Made by a program: the position numbers and the translations under genes. A stretch of 14,664 nt of DNA from CANHEE01 sp043777755 (GTDB taxonomy: Bacteria > Bacteroidota > Bacteroidia > Chitinophagales > Saprospiraceae), in the NCBI GenBank assembly GCA_043777755.1, contig JAYWHK010000018.1, positions 1-14,664 on the forward strand. The letters run 5' to 3'. Shown here in pieces: positions 1 to 7,274 of this stretch. Numbering within the stretch: position 1 is the first letter of the stretch; each line of letters begins with the position of its first letter. The notes below the pieces were generated by a model, which was not told where the DNA came from, searched no databases, and saw only the letters and a program-made list of their open reading frames with translations.

Positions 1-143
1 TCGAAGGGTTATATTTTCTTTGCGTAAACTCATCGCCACAAGATACAGGGTTTTTGTAAAATATTTATTTTTTTACTAAATATAACCTGAGTAGTTACGT
101 TGATTTAAATACTAAGCTACAAATATTAATCAATGTTGATCAG

Positions 144-668
144 TTGTTTCGAGAAAAAAATTATGGTTTAGACAGTGTGAAAAAATCATTACGAGAACGA
201 ATTTTTTGTAATATTGATACCCAGTTTGTGTTTCCTCAACTCTTACAATTGCTACAAAAACCTGATATTTATGAAAAGAATATAGGGCAGCAGAGTCTAA
301 TGGTTTTGCTTAGACATCAATCTTATTACCCTGACAAATTTGAAACTTTACAACCTTATATTTTAAAATTAATTGAAAAAAAGATTTTGTCAGCTGGTGC
401 GTTTGCTTCCATTTATGACAGTTATTTTGCAACAAAAACAAAAGGAAACCCATTCGCAACACAGTTTTCTGGACAAATGTGTTCTTATGATGACAACGAT
501 AAACCTTACATTCGACGAATCGAAAATATAAAAATCATTGACGATTATCGCATTTCGCTTGGACTTTTACCACTGAATTTAGCTTATCTCAATACTCGTT
601 TTCCAGAAGATTATAAGCCAAAATTCAATACTATGGGCGATTTTTTAGCGTTTTTAGAAAAAAAATAA
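144..668 (+). CDS. DUF6624-like protein, 5' end uncertain or broken
   Basis: The 174-residue reading resembles the DUF6624 family: a helical stretch with GQQSLMVLLRHQ, then FATQFSGQ, then an R-x(3)-GLLPL motif near the C-terminus. The function of the family is not known. The TTG at 144 is only a nominal start. The same frame is open from 60 (after TAA at 57-59) and reads on sensibly as ...KLQILINVDQLFRE; a DQxxR-like motif close to the N-terminus is what I recall for this family, so the TTG would cut into it. No ATG, GTG or TTG lies in frame between 60 and 143, and no signal peptide is visible. The gene may therefore start at a rare codon, be missing its first exported segment through mutation, or be a remnant. 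It ends 3 bp before the next gene, so the two are probably co-transcribed. Family call moderate, start poor. Confidence 0.6.
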   Translation: MFREKNYGLDSVKKSLRERIFCNIDTQFVFPQLLQLLQKPDIYEKNIGQQSLMVLLRHQSYYPDKFETLQPYILKLIEKKILSAGAFASIYDSYFATKTKGNPFATQFSGQMCSYDDNDKPYIRRIENIKIIDDYRISLGLLPLNLAYLNTRFPEDYKPKFNTMGDFLAFLEKK

Positions 669-671
669 AAA

Positions 672-1118
672 ATGATACTCAGCGAAACCCGTAGTTCACT
701 CTCAGAAAGTGACGTAATTTTTTTTAGAGTAAAGTCAGAAAATACAAAAAAATGGCAAATTTTTTGTGTTGTGTCAGCACTATGTTTGTGGTTGTGTCTT
801 TATTTTTTTGACATCGAATCACCGTTGGTCTTACCTATTTTTTTAACATCTTTGTTTGCACTCAGCCGTTTTTTCTACCTTGCTGAAAAAAAAAGTAAAT
901 ATCAAGAAGAAATAGAATATTCTCAAAAACTAATCGTCAAAGGGTACGCAAAGCAAGTATTTTTTGAAGACCAAGATGACACCAAACATTACCACTACGA
1001 AATTGGACATCACATCATTGCAAATGGTTACTATGAAGCAGTGAACAATCAATTGTACGAAATTCATTTTAGTACAATAACTGGGCTTGTACTTTGGATG
1101 GAGAAAATTAAAGAATAG
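672..1118 (+). CDS. small membrane protein with two TM segments
   Basis: I do not recognise a named family. The 148 residues begin with a polar stretch of about 27, followed by two closely spaced hydrophobic segments at roughly 29-46 and 50-67. A charged, soluble C-terminal part of about 80 residues follows, rich in Tyr, His and Glu (KHYHYEIGHH region). The two segments form a hairpin in the inner membrane, with both ends most likely cytoplasmic. The ATG at 672 follows the previous stop by 3 bp, with an A-rich leader, so it is probably translated from the same mRNA. Nothing in the neighbourhood indicates a partner. A stop follows at 1116-1118, and the next gene has its own promoter. Confidence 0.7.
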   Translation: MILSETRSSLSESDVIFFRVKSENTKKWQIFCVVSALCLWLCLYFFDIESPLVLPIFLTSLFALSRFFYLAEKKSKYQEEIEYSQKLIVKGYAKQVFFEDQDDTKHYHYEIGHHIIANGYYEAVNNQLYEIHFSTITGLVLWMEKIKE

Positions 1119-1164
1119 AATACAAAAAAACATTGCCATCATTAAAAAAAATAAAAAATCATAT

Positions 1165-1172
1165 TAACTTTG
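1165..1172 (+). promoter_or_regulatory. Bacteroidota-type -7 box for the nuclease-like gene
   Basis: TAACTTTG matches the Bacteroidota -7 consensus TAnnTTTG exactly and lies 17 nt before the ATG at 1190, which gives a short leader. A TTG at 1133-1135 is about 29 bp upstream, too far for a good -33 box, so only the -7 element is convincing. Confidence 0.45.
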
Positions 1173-1189
1173 TAATAAAATACTAAAAT

Positions 1190-1798
1190 ATGGGATACAG
1201 CAATTATAAAAAACTACGCTCTGTTACAAGTAAATTTAACTTAACTGATAGGAGAAGTGATTTATTTGGAGAAATTACGCCAATAGTACCGTCGGAGTGG
1301 CTCAAACATTCCTTAGAAATCGCAGAAATTGTAGCTCTAAACAATGAAAAAGTAAAATCAGAACGTATAATATCACCTGTACTGTCGGAAGTTCATCTTT
1401 TCTTTCGTGACAAAATCTCCCTTTACTCTGGCGAAGAACTCAACGTAAATAGTGACGAAGACTTAAATGGCCCGTGTGATTTTTTCTTTTCTGCAAACCC
1501 AGATAGCTATCAACTTTCCGCCCCAATTATCGCTTTCGCTGAAGCAAAAGACGAAGATTTGCAATGGGGAATTGCACAATGTGCTGCTCAAATGTATGCT
1601 GCTAGCTTATTCAATCAAAAAAATGTAAAGCCAACACCTTGTATTTATGGCTGCGCAACCACTGGCGGCGAATGGCGTTTTTTAAGACTCCAAGACAATG
1701 AATTGTCTATTCACAATAAAACTTTTTACTTAGACCAAATTGATGTATTACTCGGTGTTTTCCACATCATTGTCAATAATTTGACTAAAAATATATAA
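1190..1798 (+). CDS. PD-(D/E)xK nuclease-like protein
   Basis: The 202-residue protein has the layout of a restriction-endonuclease-like fold. A helical N-terminal part contains E67 in SPVLSEV. A strand with D97 (GPCDFFFS) follows, then the E118-A119-K120 motif at the end of a hydrophobic strand (APIIAFAEAK), then a helix with Q130 and Q134 (GIAQCAAQMYAA). After this comes a conserved-looking YGCATTGGEWRFL strand pair. This D-x(20)-E-x-K arrangement with a following Gln helix is typical of PD-(D/E)xK enzymes, and I recall similar stand-alone proteins of about 200 residues in cyanobacteria and Bacteroidota, mostly of unknown role. No signal peptide, so cytoplasmic. No methylase or specificity subunit is nearby, so a classical restriction system is not indicated. 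The TonB receptor begins 3 bp after its stop, an odd operon partner. Fold call fairly confident; biological role unknown. Confidence 0.65.
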   Translation: MGYSNYKKLRSVTSKFNLTDRRSDLFGEITPIVPSEWLKHSLEIAEIVALNNEKVKSERIISPVLSEVHLFFRDKISLYSGEELNVNSDEDLNGPCDFFFSANPDSYQLSAPIIAFAEAKDEDLQWGIAQCAAQMYAASLFNQKNVKPTPCIYGCATTGGEWRFLRLQDNELSIHNKTFYLDQIDVLLGVFHIIVNNLTKNI

Positions 1799-1801
1799 TC
1801 T

Positions 1802-4003
1802 TTGAAAAAAATCACAATCACCTTACTATCAATATTTTATACATTTAATATTTTTGCACAAAAAGACAGCATTGACTTAAATGAAGTCAGCATTTCGGCT
1901 GGCAGAATGGAAAACAACAACAGCAAAAACAACAGTAATGTCAAAATCATAAGTTTAAAAAACATCGAATTTTCCAATCCACAATCCGCAGCGCATTTAC
2001 TCGAAAATAGTGGTCAAGTCATGGTACAACGCTCGCAAGGCGGTGGCGGAAGCCCAATTATGAGAGGTTTCGAGGCAAATAAAGTCCTTTTGGTCGTTGA
2101 TGGCGTGCGTATGAACAATGCTATTTATCGGGGCGGTCACTTGCAAAATGTCATTACGCTCGACCCAAATATGTTGGAGCGTGTCGAGTTGCTTTTTGGT
2201 GGAAATTCTATCCTTTATGGCAGCGATGCACTCGGTGGCGTGATGTATTTTCAAACTAAAAAACCAGAAACGTTTAATGACGATGATTTGCACATTAAAA
2301 TTGGTGGAATGACCCGTTTTTCAAGTGCAAATCAAGAGAAAACAGCCAATTTGAAGTTAAATATTAGTAAAAAACGCTTTGGTTTTTTATCAAATTTTAC
2401 TTATTCTGATTTTGGCGATTTAAAAACAGGCAAAAATTTTGATGAAAAATATGGCAATTGGGGAAAACGTACTTTTTACTTGGAGCGCATCAATAATAAG
2501 GTCAGTATCGTAAAAAATGACAATGTTTTCTTACAAAAAGGAACAGCGTATTCTCAATATGATTTTTCTCAAAAAGTATTGTTCAAACAAAATGAAGATA
2601 TTACGCATACATTAAACTTTCAATTGTCAAATTCAAGCGATATTCCTCGTTATGACCGTTTGACGGAAACGGATTCAAAAGGTCTTCCAAGACAGGCGGA
2701 ATGGTATTATGGCCCTCAAAAAAGAACAATGCTTTCTTATCATTTTGAAAATAAAAAGAAAACATTTTTTTCGGATAAAATGCAAGTCGTGGCTGCGTAC
2801 CAAAACATCGAAGAAAGTCGCAATACTCGAAATATTGGAAGTTCAATAAGAACACAACGCATTGAAAATGTGAAAGTTATGAGCTTAAATGCTGATTTTA
2901 GAAAAACCATTCGCAAATACGAAAACCAATACGGCATCGAAATTCAGGCAAATGATGTGGCTTCAAAAGCAAATTTCACGAACATCAAAACGGGCGAAAC
3001 TGGCGCAGCAAGTACCCGTTATCCCGATGGCGGTTCGCAGATGAATTCTTTTGCCGCTTATTTTACCAATCTTCATAAAAAATCAGAAAACACCAGTTTT
3101 CAATATGGAATCCGCTACAATTATACGACTTTAAACGCTCTTTTTAAGGATAAAACTTTTTTTCCATTTCCTTTTAGCGAAATAAATCAAAAACACAGCG
3201 CATTGGTAACAAGCCTTGGTTTTAGCCATACTTTAAAAAATAATTTTTCTATAAGTGGCTCATTGTCAAACGCTTATCGTGCGCCAAATGTAGATGATGT
3301 CGCAAAGGTTTTTGAAAGCAACGCAGACCGCTTAATTGTTCCAAACAATGATTTGAAGCCAGAAAAAACCTTCGGTACAGAATTCATTTTGGCAAAAAGA
3401 TGGAACAATAAGCAATCTTATTTTCAATTTATCCCGTTTGCAACGCTTTACAACGATGCGCTGACCCTTGCACCAAGCCCTTATGAAGGCAAAGATTCTA
3501 TTCTTTTTGGAGGAAAAAATACGGCAATTTTCACCACACAGAATATTTCTGATGCTTACATTTACGGATTTTCGGCAAATACAAAAATTAAAATCTATAC
3601 AAACATTTCATTATCAGCAAGTTATACTTTTACAAAAGGTCGTGTTTTAGACAACGACAAAGAAACACCGCTTGACCATATTCCACCTGTTTTTGGTAGA
3701 ATTAGTTTGGATTATCAAAAAGAAAAAGTACAATTTTCGTTTTATACAATGTTCAACGGAGCAAAAAAATCAGCCGATTATCGCCTTGGAACAGAAGACA
3801 ATGAGCTGTATTCTGCCAATCCAACAAGCGGTTTTATGCCAGCTTGGACAACTTTTAACTTGCGAGGAGAATACAATATTTATCAAAATTTATTCTTACA
3901 AGTTGCCGTAGAGAATATTTTAGACCGTCATTACCGTGTTTTTGCTTCGGGCGTAAGTGCCGCAGGAAGGAATTTTAGTGTTGCGCTGCGTTGGAAAATG
4001 TAA
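1802..4003 (+). CDS. TonB-dependent receptor, heme/hemoglobin receptor type
   Basis: An outer-membrane TonB-gated import channel of 733 residues. The signal peptide (about 1-20, ending IFAQ) is followed directly by a TonB-box-like stretch near 25-33 (DLNEVSISA). The plug follows at about 40-155 with GSPIMRGFEANKVLLVVDG, YRGGHLQNVITLDP, LERVELLFG and LYGSDALGGV, then a 22-strand-type barrel ending in NFSVALRWKM. The plug motifs and the YRAP (492-495) and NNDLKPE (515-521) boxes place it near the HmuR/hemoglobin receptor group. However, the His usually found between those two boxes is missing, so heme as substrate is not secure. It lacks the carboxypeptidase-regulatory-like N-terminal domain common in this phylum. 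The start is a TTG forced by an in-frame stop (1796-1798) two codons upstream, since the signal peptide begins here. It is tightly coupled to the nuclease-like gene. No hemophore or ABC genes are next to it. Confidence 0.88.
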   Translation: MKKITITLLSIFYTFNIFAQKDSIDLNEVSISAGRMENNNSKNNSNVKIISLKNIEFSNPQSAAHLLENSGQVMVQRSQGGGGSPIMRGFEANKVLLVVDGVRMNNAIYRGGHLQNVITLDPNMLERVELLFGGNSILYGSDALGGVMYFQTKKPETFNDDDLHIKIGGMTRFSSANQEKTANLKLNISKKRFGFLSNFTYSDFGDLKTGKNFDEKYGNWGKRTFYLERINNKVSIVKNDNVFLQKGTAYSQYDFSQKVLFKQNEDITHTLNFQLSNSSDIPRYDRLTETDSKGLPRQAEWYYGPQKRTMLSYHFENKKKTFFSDKMQVVAAYQNIEESRNTRNIGSSIRTQRIENVKVMSLNADFRKTIRKYENQYGIEIQANDVASKANFTNIKTGETGAASTRYPDGGSQMNSFAAYFTNLHKKSENTSFQYGIRYNYTTLNALFKDKTFFPFPFSEINQKHSALVTSLGFSHTLKNNFSISGSLSNAYRAPNVDDVAKVFESNADRLIVPNNDLKPEKTFGTEFILAKRWNNKQSYFQFIPFATLYNDALTLAPSPYEGKDSILFGGKNTAIFTTQNISDAYIYGFSANTKIKIYTNISLSASYTFTKGRVLDNDKETPLDHIPPVFGRISLDYQKEKVQFSFYTMFNGAKKSADYRLGTEDNELYSANPTSGFMPAWTTFNLRGEYNIYQNLFLQVAVENILDRHYRVFASGVSAAGRNFSVALRWKM

Positions 4004-4005
4004 GT

Positions 4006-4027
4006 AGCACCAAGCTCCAGCTTTGCT
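4006..4027 (+). terminator. weak hairpin after the TonB receptor
   Basis: Three bases after the receptor stop, AGCA and AAGC pair with GCTT and TGCT around a TCCA loop, with a two-base CC bulge. There is no U-run, so at most it is a weak or factor-dependent end, or a small palindromic relic. Confidence 0.25.
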
Positions 4028-4120
4028 CTATTATAGACCCAAAATCAAACAGTTGCAAACCATTAATATGGTTAAGAAAATTAAGTCTGAGAAAAAAACA
4101 TAATTTATAAAAAATTTAAA

Positions 4121-4801
4121 ATGAAACCTAATACTTTATTCTTTCTTTTCATTTTCTTGTCAAATATAGTTTTTAGTCAGGAAAAAGACTCTATTTTTAA
4201 TAATTTTAAAAATTTTGGAACAACAAGTATGGGCTCTACTTTTGCTACTTTTGCTACTTTTGGCGGTACTGCTAATGATTTTATCAAGTCAGAAGGCGGT
4301 GGAAATTTGGCTTTTTTAAAAAACATTTCAAAAAACAAGATGCTCTGGGGCATTACAATGGATTTTATAACTGGAAAAGTCAAAAAGAATTTTACGATCC
4401 CGAGTGATTACGAACACTACAAAGCTGTTGGTTTTTTAAGTTTTGGTCTAACAATAGGTGTTAATCATGGCAACACAACAAAGTCGTATAGCCGAACAAG
4501 TTTAGGCTTCAATTATTCAAGTTTTTTTTACAAAAAGAAAGATAAAAAACTTGGTCCATTAGATGGCTTTTGCCCTTCCATAGAATTTAGTCGCCTTTTC
4601 AGATTTGGGAAACCTTATTTGAGGTCGCACGAATACTATAATTATCAGCCTCGCTATGCGCCTTCTTTAAACCAAAAGTATATAGATTTTTTCGTTGGCT
4701 ATCGCAATTTGATTTTTGGTGATAAAGAACTTAAAGGTCATCAATTCCTTGTTGGTCTTCGATATTCTGTCAATACTTACTATTTATCTGACAAAAAGTA
4801 A
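4121..4801 (+). CDS. secreted outer-membrane-like protein
   Basis: The 226-residue protein starts with a clear signal peptide (about 1-20, ending IVFSQ). After a low-complexity stretch (FKNFGTTSMGSTFATFATFGG, roughly 30-49), it shows alternating hydrophobic and aromatic strands separated by turns: LWGITMDFITG, VGFLSFGLTIGV, TSLGFNYSSFF, KYIDFFVGYRNLIFG and HQFLVGLRYSV. This pattern suggests a small beta-barrel, or a protein lining one, in the outer membrane. I cannot name a family. It is followed at 73 bp by the first of two GldM-like secreted proteins on the same strand, so a joint role at the envelope is possible but is inferred only from position. No consensus TAnnTTTG box is visible in the 117 bp upstream, so the promoter is unclear. 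Confidence 0.7.
   Translation: MKPNTLFFLFIFLSNIVFSQEKDSIFNNFKNFGTTSMGSTFATFATFGGTANDFIKSEGGGNLAFLKNISKNKMLWGITMDFITGKVKKNFTIPSDYEHYKAVGFLSFGLTIGVNHGNTTKSYSRTSLGFNYSSFFYKKKDKKLGPLDGFCPSIEFSRLFRFGKPYLRSHEYYNYQPRYAPSLNQKYIDFFVGYRNLIFGDKELKGHQFLVGLRYSVNTYYLSDKK
4236..4262 (+). repeat. three copies of a 9-bp coding repeat
   Basis: CTACTTTTG occurs three times in perfect tandem inside the outer-membrane-like gene and encodes the Ala-Thr-Phe triplets of FATFATFGG. The unit is a multiple of three, so changes in copy number would keep the frame. Confidence 0.75.
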
Positions 4802-4874
4802 ACTGCTAACCATATTTTAAAAAATTAAAGCGCAATAAAAAAATCAACGTATTCGTTTAAAAACTAAAAGCGAT

Positions 4875-5516
4875 ATGTTCAAAACCTTACAGTTTTTTAT
4901 TTTTCTTATTTTTGTTTTTGAAAAAAATGTAGCACAAACAGTTGTAAGTGCTATCAAAATTGATTTGCTTTTTGCAAATATTCAAAATGAAGTGAAAATA
5001 GCTGTGGAGAATACACCAATCTCAGCATTGACTTTTAGCATTAACAACGGTACAATTTCCCTTATTGAAAATAACCGTTTTAATGTTTTACCTGATAAAA
5101 CGGGCAAGGCTACCATTTCTATTTTTAAAACAGGAAATAAAGTTGCAGAACATTTTTTTAGAGTAAAACCTTTGCCCGAGCCTAAGATAAGGGCTGACTT
5201 TCAGCGAATGTATTCCAAAAATTGTAGGTGTGGAGATTGCCTTCCAGATAAACTAAATGAAATTAATGTTATTTTTGAAGATTCTCCTTACCAAATACCT
5301 TTTGAAGTCTTTGATTTTGAGTATGTTTTTATAGATAAAAACAATGATATTCAAAAAGGTGTCAATAAAGGTGCAAAATTTAATGAAACACTCTTGAAAA
5401 TTATAGAAAAATCTCAAATCGGCGATAAATTCCTTATCGACAATGTGAAATACCGCTTAGGAACAGAAAAAACAATTCGTATTCATAAATCGAAATTTTT
5501 GCAAATTAATTCTTAA
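4875..5516 (+). CDS. secreted protein resembling the C-terminal domains of GldM (copy 1)
   Basis: The 213-residue protein has a signal peptide (about 1-21, ending NVAQ). An Ig-like domain at about 26-98 carries hallmarks of the third domain of GldM/PorM: N-E-V-K-I-A-V-E, SINNGTISL, VLPDKTGKATISI and the closing FRVKPLPEPK. A region similar to the fourth domain follows (about 100-205), with FEVFDFEYVF and IGDKFLIDNVKYRLG. In GldM these domains form the distal end of the periplasmic shaft that couples the inner-membrane motor GldLM to the outer-membrane ring of T9SS. Here the N-terminal membrane helix and the first two domains are absent, so the protein is free in the periplasm or exported. A CxCxxC cluster (C117, C119, C122) sits between the two domains. 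A related protein follows at 29 bp. The resemblance is clear; whether it works with T9SS is not known. Confidence 0.68.
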   Translation: MFKTLQFFIFLIFVFEKNVAQTVVSAIKIDLLFANIQNEVKIAVENTPISALTFSINNGTISLIENNRFNVLPDKTGKATISIFKTGNKVAEHFFRVKPLPEPKIRADFQRMYSKNCRCGDCLPDKLNEINVIFEDSPYQIPFEVFDFEYVFIDKNNDIQKGVNKGAKFNETLLKIIEKSQIGDKFLIDNVKYRLGTEKTIRIHKSKFLQINS

Positions 5517-5545
5517 AACTCAACTCTGATCATTCAAAAATAACT

Positions 5546-6190
5546 ATGTACAAAAAACTGGTTTTCAGTATTTTAATCTTATTTTTTACGATAAAAACAC
5601 AAGCACAAAACAGTACAATAAGTATAGCAAATTTGCAAATACTATATATCGGTGTGGATAATCCACTAAAGGTCATCGCCGAAGGAATTCCTTCCAAAGA
5701 ACTCGAAATCAGTGCAGACAATGGTGTTTCAATTTTAGGCGAAAAAGGTAGCTATATAGCAAGAGCTACGAAGACAGGAAAGACCAGTATTCTTGTACTG
5801 CATAGAGGAAAAATCATAGAAAAACATGACTTTTATTGCAGAAGAATTCCCAACGCCATTGTGATTTTGGCAGTAGAAGACCGTTATGCCAAAGGTGGTG
5901 ATATTCCCATTGGTATTATGAAGGCTGCCTCAAAATTAGGCATTGATTACGACTATAATCTATACATCAATAATATGTGCTCAATACAATCATTCGCAGT
6001 TGATATAGTTTCCAAAAATAGAGATTATCAGTCTTTTATGAATTATGGTGAAAATTTTAATCCTCAGATAATCAACGCTTTGCAAAAAATAAAGGCGGGA
6101 GATCAAGTACATTTTGATGAGATTAAAGGCAAATGCCCTGGTGATGAAGTTGGACGCATTATCGGTTCATTATGGTTTTCCATATATTAA
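5546..6190 (+). CDS. secreted protein resembling the C-terminal domains of GldM (copy 2)
   Basis: The 214-residue partner of the preceding gene has the same plan and matches GldM more closely. A signal peptide (about 1-20, ending KTQA|Q) is followed by an Ig-like domain at about 28-98 starting LQILYIGVDNPLKV, the signature LYVGVDNP-type strand of GldM domain three. YIARATKTGKTSI and the linker FYCRRIPN come next. The fourth-domain-like part (about 102-214) has KGGDIPIGIMKAASKLGIDYDYN, KIKAGDQVHFDEIKGKCPGD and IIGSLWFSI, matching the GldM pattern LKPGDxIYFDxIxxxGPDG...SFxI. It has no membrane anchor beyond the signal peptide. Sequence divergence from copy 1 is large, so the pair is not a recent duplication. 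It ends 40 bp before a convergent gene. Confidence 0.75.
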   Translation: MYKKLVFSILILFFTIKTQAQNSTISIANLQILYIGVDNPLKVIAEGIPSKELEISADNGVSILGEKGSYIARATKTGKTSILVLHRGKIIEKHDFYCRRIPNAIVILAVEDRYAKGGDIPIGIMKAASKLGIDYDYNLYINNMCSIQSFAVDIVSKNRDYQSFMNYGENFNPQIINALQKIKAGDQVHFDEIKGKCPGDEVGRIIGSLWFSIY

Positions 6191-6230
6191 ATATATTATT
6201 GAAAAAGCCAAATAATTGCTAAAACGCAAT

Positions 6231-6602
6231 CTATTTTTTACCTTTTTCAACTTCCTTCGCTTCATTTTCCTCCATTCTAAAAAGTACAATTTTTCGTATC
6301 AAATCCAATGGAAGTACTTGATTTAGAGGAAGTTGTATCGTTCCTTTTGAACATTTATAAGTAGAAAGTTCGTTTGTAAAAGGTGCAACGCCCGAGCCTG
6401 TCGGATAAAAACCAATATGCTTAGCATACGCTCCAAAATACACCAAAATCCCTTTCCATTTGTACGAAGGCATACCGTAACTAATCCGTTCTTCGACATC
6501 GGGAACGGTCGTCAAAATCAATTCTCTGAGTTCTTCCAATAGCAATTGTGTCGCTTCTAGAAAACTCGCTACGTACTCATCAACGTTTTTATATTCTTTC
6601 AT
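6231..6602 (-). CDS. DUF1801 domain protein (YdhG-like)
   Basis: A 123-residue cytoplasmic protein covering the DUF1801 domain end to end: helical start YKNVDEYVASFLEA, then LRELILTTVPDVEERISYGMPSYKWKGILVYFGAYAKHIGFYPTGSG, and a C-terminal KGTIQLPLNQVLP followed by LIRKIVLFRMEEN. The ISYGMPSY, HIGFYP and TIQLPLxxxLP motifs are diagnostic. Members such as B. subtilis YdhG are small alpha/beta proteins, some proposed to be iron chaperones related in fold to frataxin, but this is not firmly established. It begins 10 bp after the DUF6157 gene and is probably transcribed with it. The Lys/Glu-rich tail of about 10 residues is a normal extension. Family call very secure, function not. Confidence 0.92.
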   Translation of the reverse strand: MKEYKNVDEYVASFLEATQLLLEELRELILTTVPDVEERISYGMPSYKWKGILVYFGAYAKHIGFYPTGSGVAPFTNELSTYKCSKGTIQLPLNQVLPLDLIRKIVLFRMEENEAKEVEKGKK

Positions 6603-6612
6603 TTTTCAAAAA

Positions 6613-7020
6613 CTACTTACTTGACTTCATCGCTTTCACGCATTTAACCGATTGATTATCAACGAATTGATGATAATTTTCACTTTCAGAAGCGACCAAA
6701 GCAATTTTACCATTTTCATCATTGTGAATTCCCCAACCATAACGTTTGGTCAAAGGCGAAGCACGAAAACAGGGTTGTCCTTTTGAAAAAAACAGAATAC
6801 GAGCTTCCGCCAATTCGCTTTCAGTCAAGTCATTTTTGATGGCAAACGTTTGAAAAAGCACTTCATCAGAGTCAAATTTGTAAGGATTTTGACTCAAAAT
6901 ATCATACTGAATGTTGGCAATTGTTCTTTTATCACCTTTGACAGGCGGAATCTCAGCCAAAACCGTTGGGCAATCGTCAGCCACTTGGATAAATGTATTT
7001 TTGTAATTAGTCGTATGCAT
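6613..7020 (-). CDS. DUF6157 family protein
   Basis: A 135-residue protein that fits DUF6157 over its full length. It starts MHTTNYKNTFIQVADDCP, continues with EIPPVKGDKRTIANIQYDIL, NPYKFDSDEVLFQTFA, FFSKGQPCFRASPLTKRYGWGIH, and ends in KAMKSSK. The biochemical role of the family is unknown; it has no signal peptide and is taken to be cytoplasmic. The ATG at 7018-7020 matches the family N-terminus. It is the first gene of a two-gene minus-strand unit with the DUF1801 gene 10 bp downstream, and a TAATTTTG -7 box lies about 28 nt upstream. Confidence 0.92.
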   Translation of the reverse strand: MHTTNYKNTFIQVADDCPTVLAEIPPVKGDKRTIANIQYDILSQNPYKFDSDEVLFQTFAIKNDLTESELAEARILFFSKGQPCFRASPLTKRYGWGIHNDENGKIALVASESENYHQFVDNQSVKCVKAMKSSK

Positions 7021-7048
7021 TTTATAAAAATTAGAGTAAATTTTGAAG

Positions 7049-7056
7049 CAAAATTA
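7049..7056 (-). promoter_or_regulatory. -7 box for the DUF6157-DUF1801 unit
   Basis: On the minus strand 7056-7049 reads TAATTTTG, an exact TAnnTTTG match, 28 nt before the DUF6157 start codon. No clear TTG is found at the -33 distance in this AT-rich stretch, so the call rests on one box and its position. Confidence 0.45.
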
Positions 7057-7168
7057 AGCAATTTTTCTGAAATTTTTAAATATTTATTTATACATTTATT
7101 ACCTTATTTTTAAGTTTTTCATCTAAAAATGAAAGGCAAAAAGCTATTTTGAACCTCAAATCAATAAG

Positions 7169-7187
7169 TCCTTTCCTTTGGAAAGGA
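7169..7187. repeat. perfect 8-bp intergenic hairpin
   Basis: TCCTTTCC and GGAAAGGA pair perfectly around a TTT loop, followed by TTTAGGATAGG. It resembles the short CCTTTGGGG-type palindromes scattered between genes in many Bacteroidota genomes. It lies between two divergent genes, so it is not placed as a terminator for either of them. Its loop supplies the TTTG of a possible -33 box. Confidence 0.6.
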
Positions 7188-7209
7188 TTTAGGATAGGTC
7201 TTATCTTTG
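7177..7209 (+). promoter_or_regulatory. two-box promoter upstream of the 2OG oxygenase
   Basis: TTTG at 7177-7180 and TATCTTTG at 7202-7209 are 21 bp apart, within the spacing known for Bacteroidota -33/-7 promoters. A second exact -7 match, TAATTTTG at 7248-7255, lies closer to the TTG start (19 nt before it) but has no -33 partner. Either or both could serve the gene at 7275. Confidence 0.5.
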
Positions 7210-7274
7210 TTTTACAAAATATTAAACTACCTTTACGAAATAATAGGTAATTTTGCCTTGTACTCGTTCATTGA

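Noticed and set aside
930..1142. Minus-strand frame overlapping the small membrane protein
   Set aside because: Cys- and Phe-rich translation without domain, antisense to a better supported gene that abuts its upstream neighbour.
1190..1798. Restriction enzyme of a restriction-modification system
   Set aside because: The fold fits a nuclease, but there is no methyltransferase or specificity gene in the window, so no R-M system is claimed.
6675..6695. Third copy of the hairpin element (TTTTCACTTTCAGAAGCG resembles the loop in reverse)
   Set aside because: Only partial similarity, inside the conserved DUF6157 coding region, without flanking stem or T-run.
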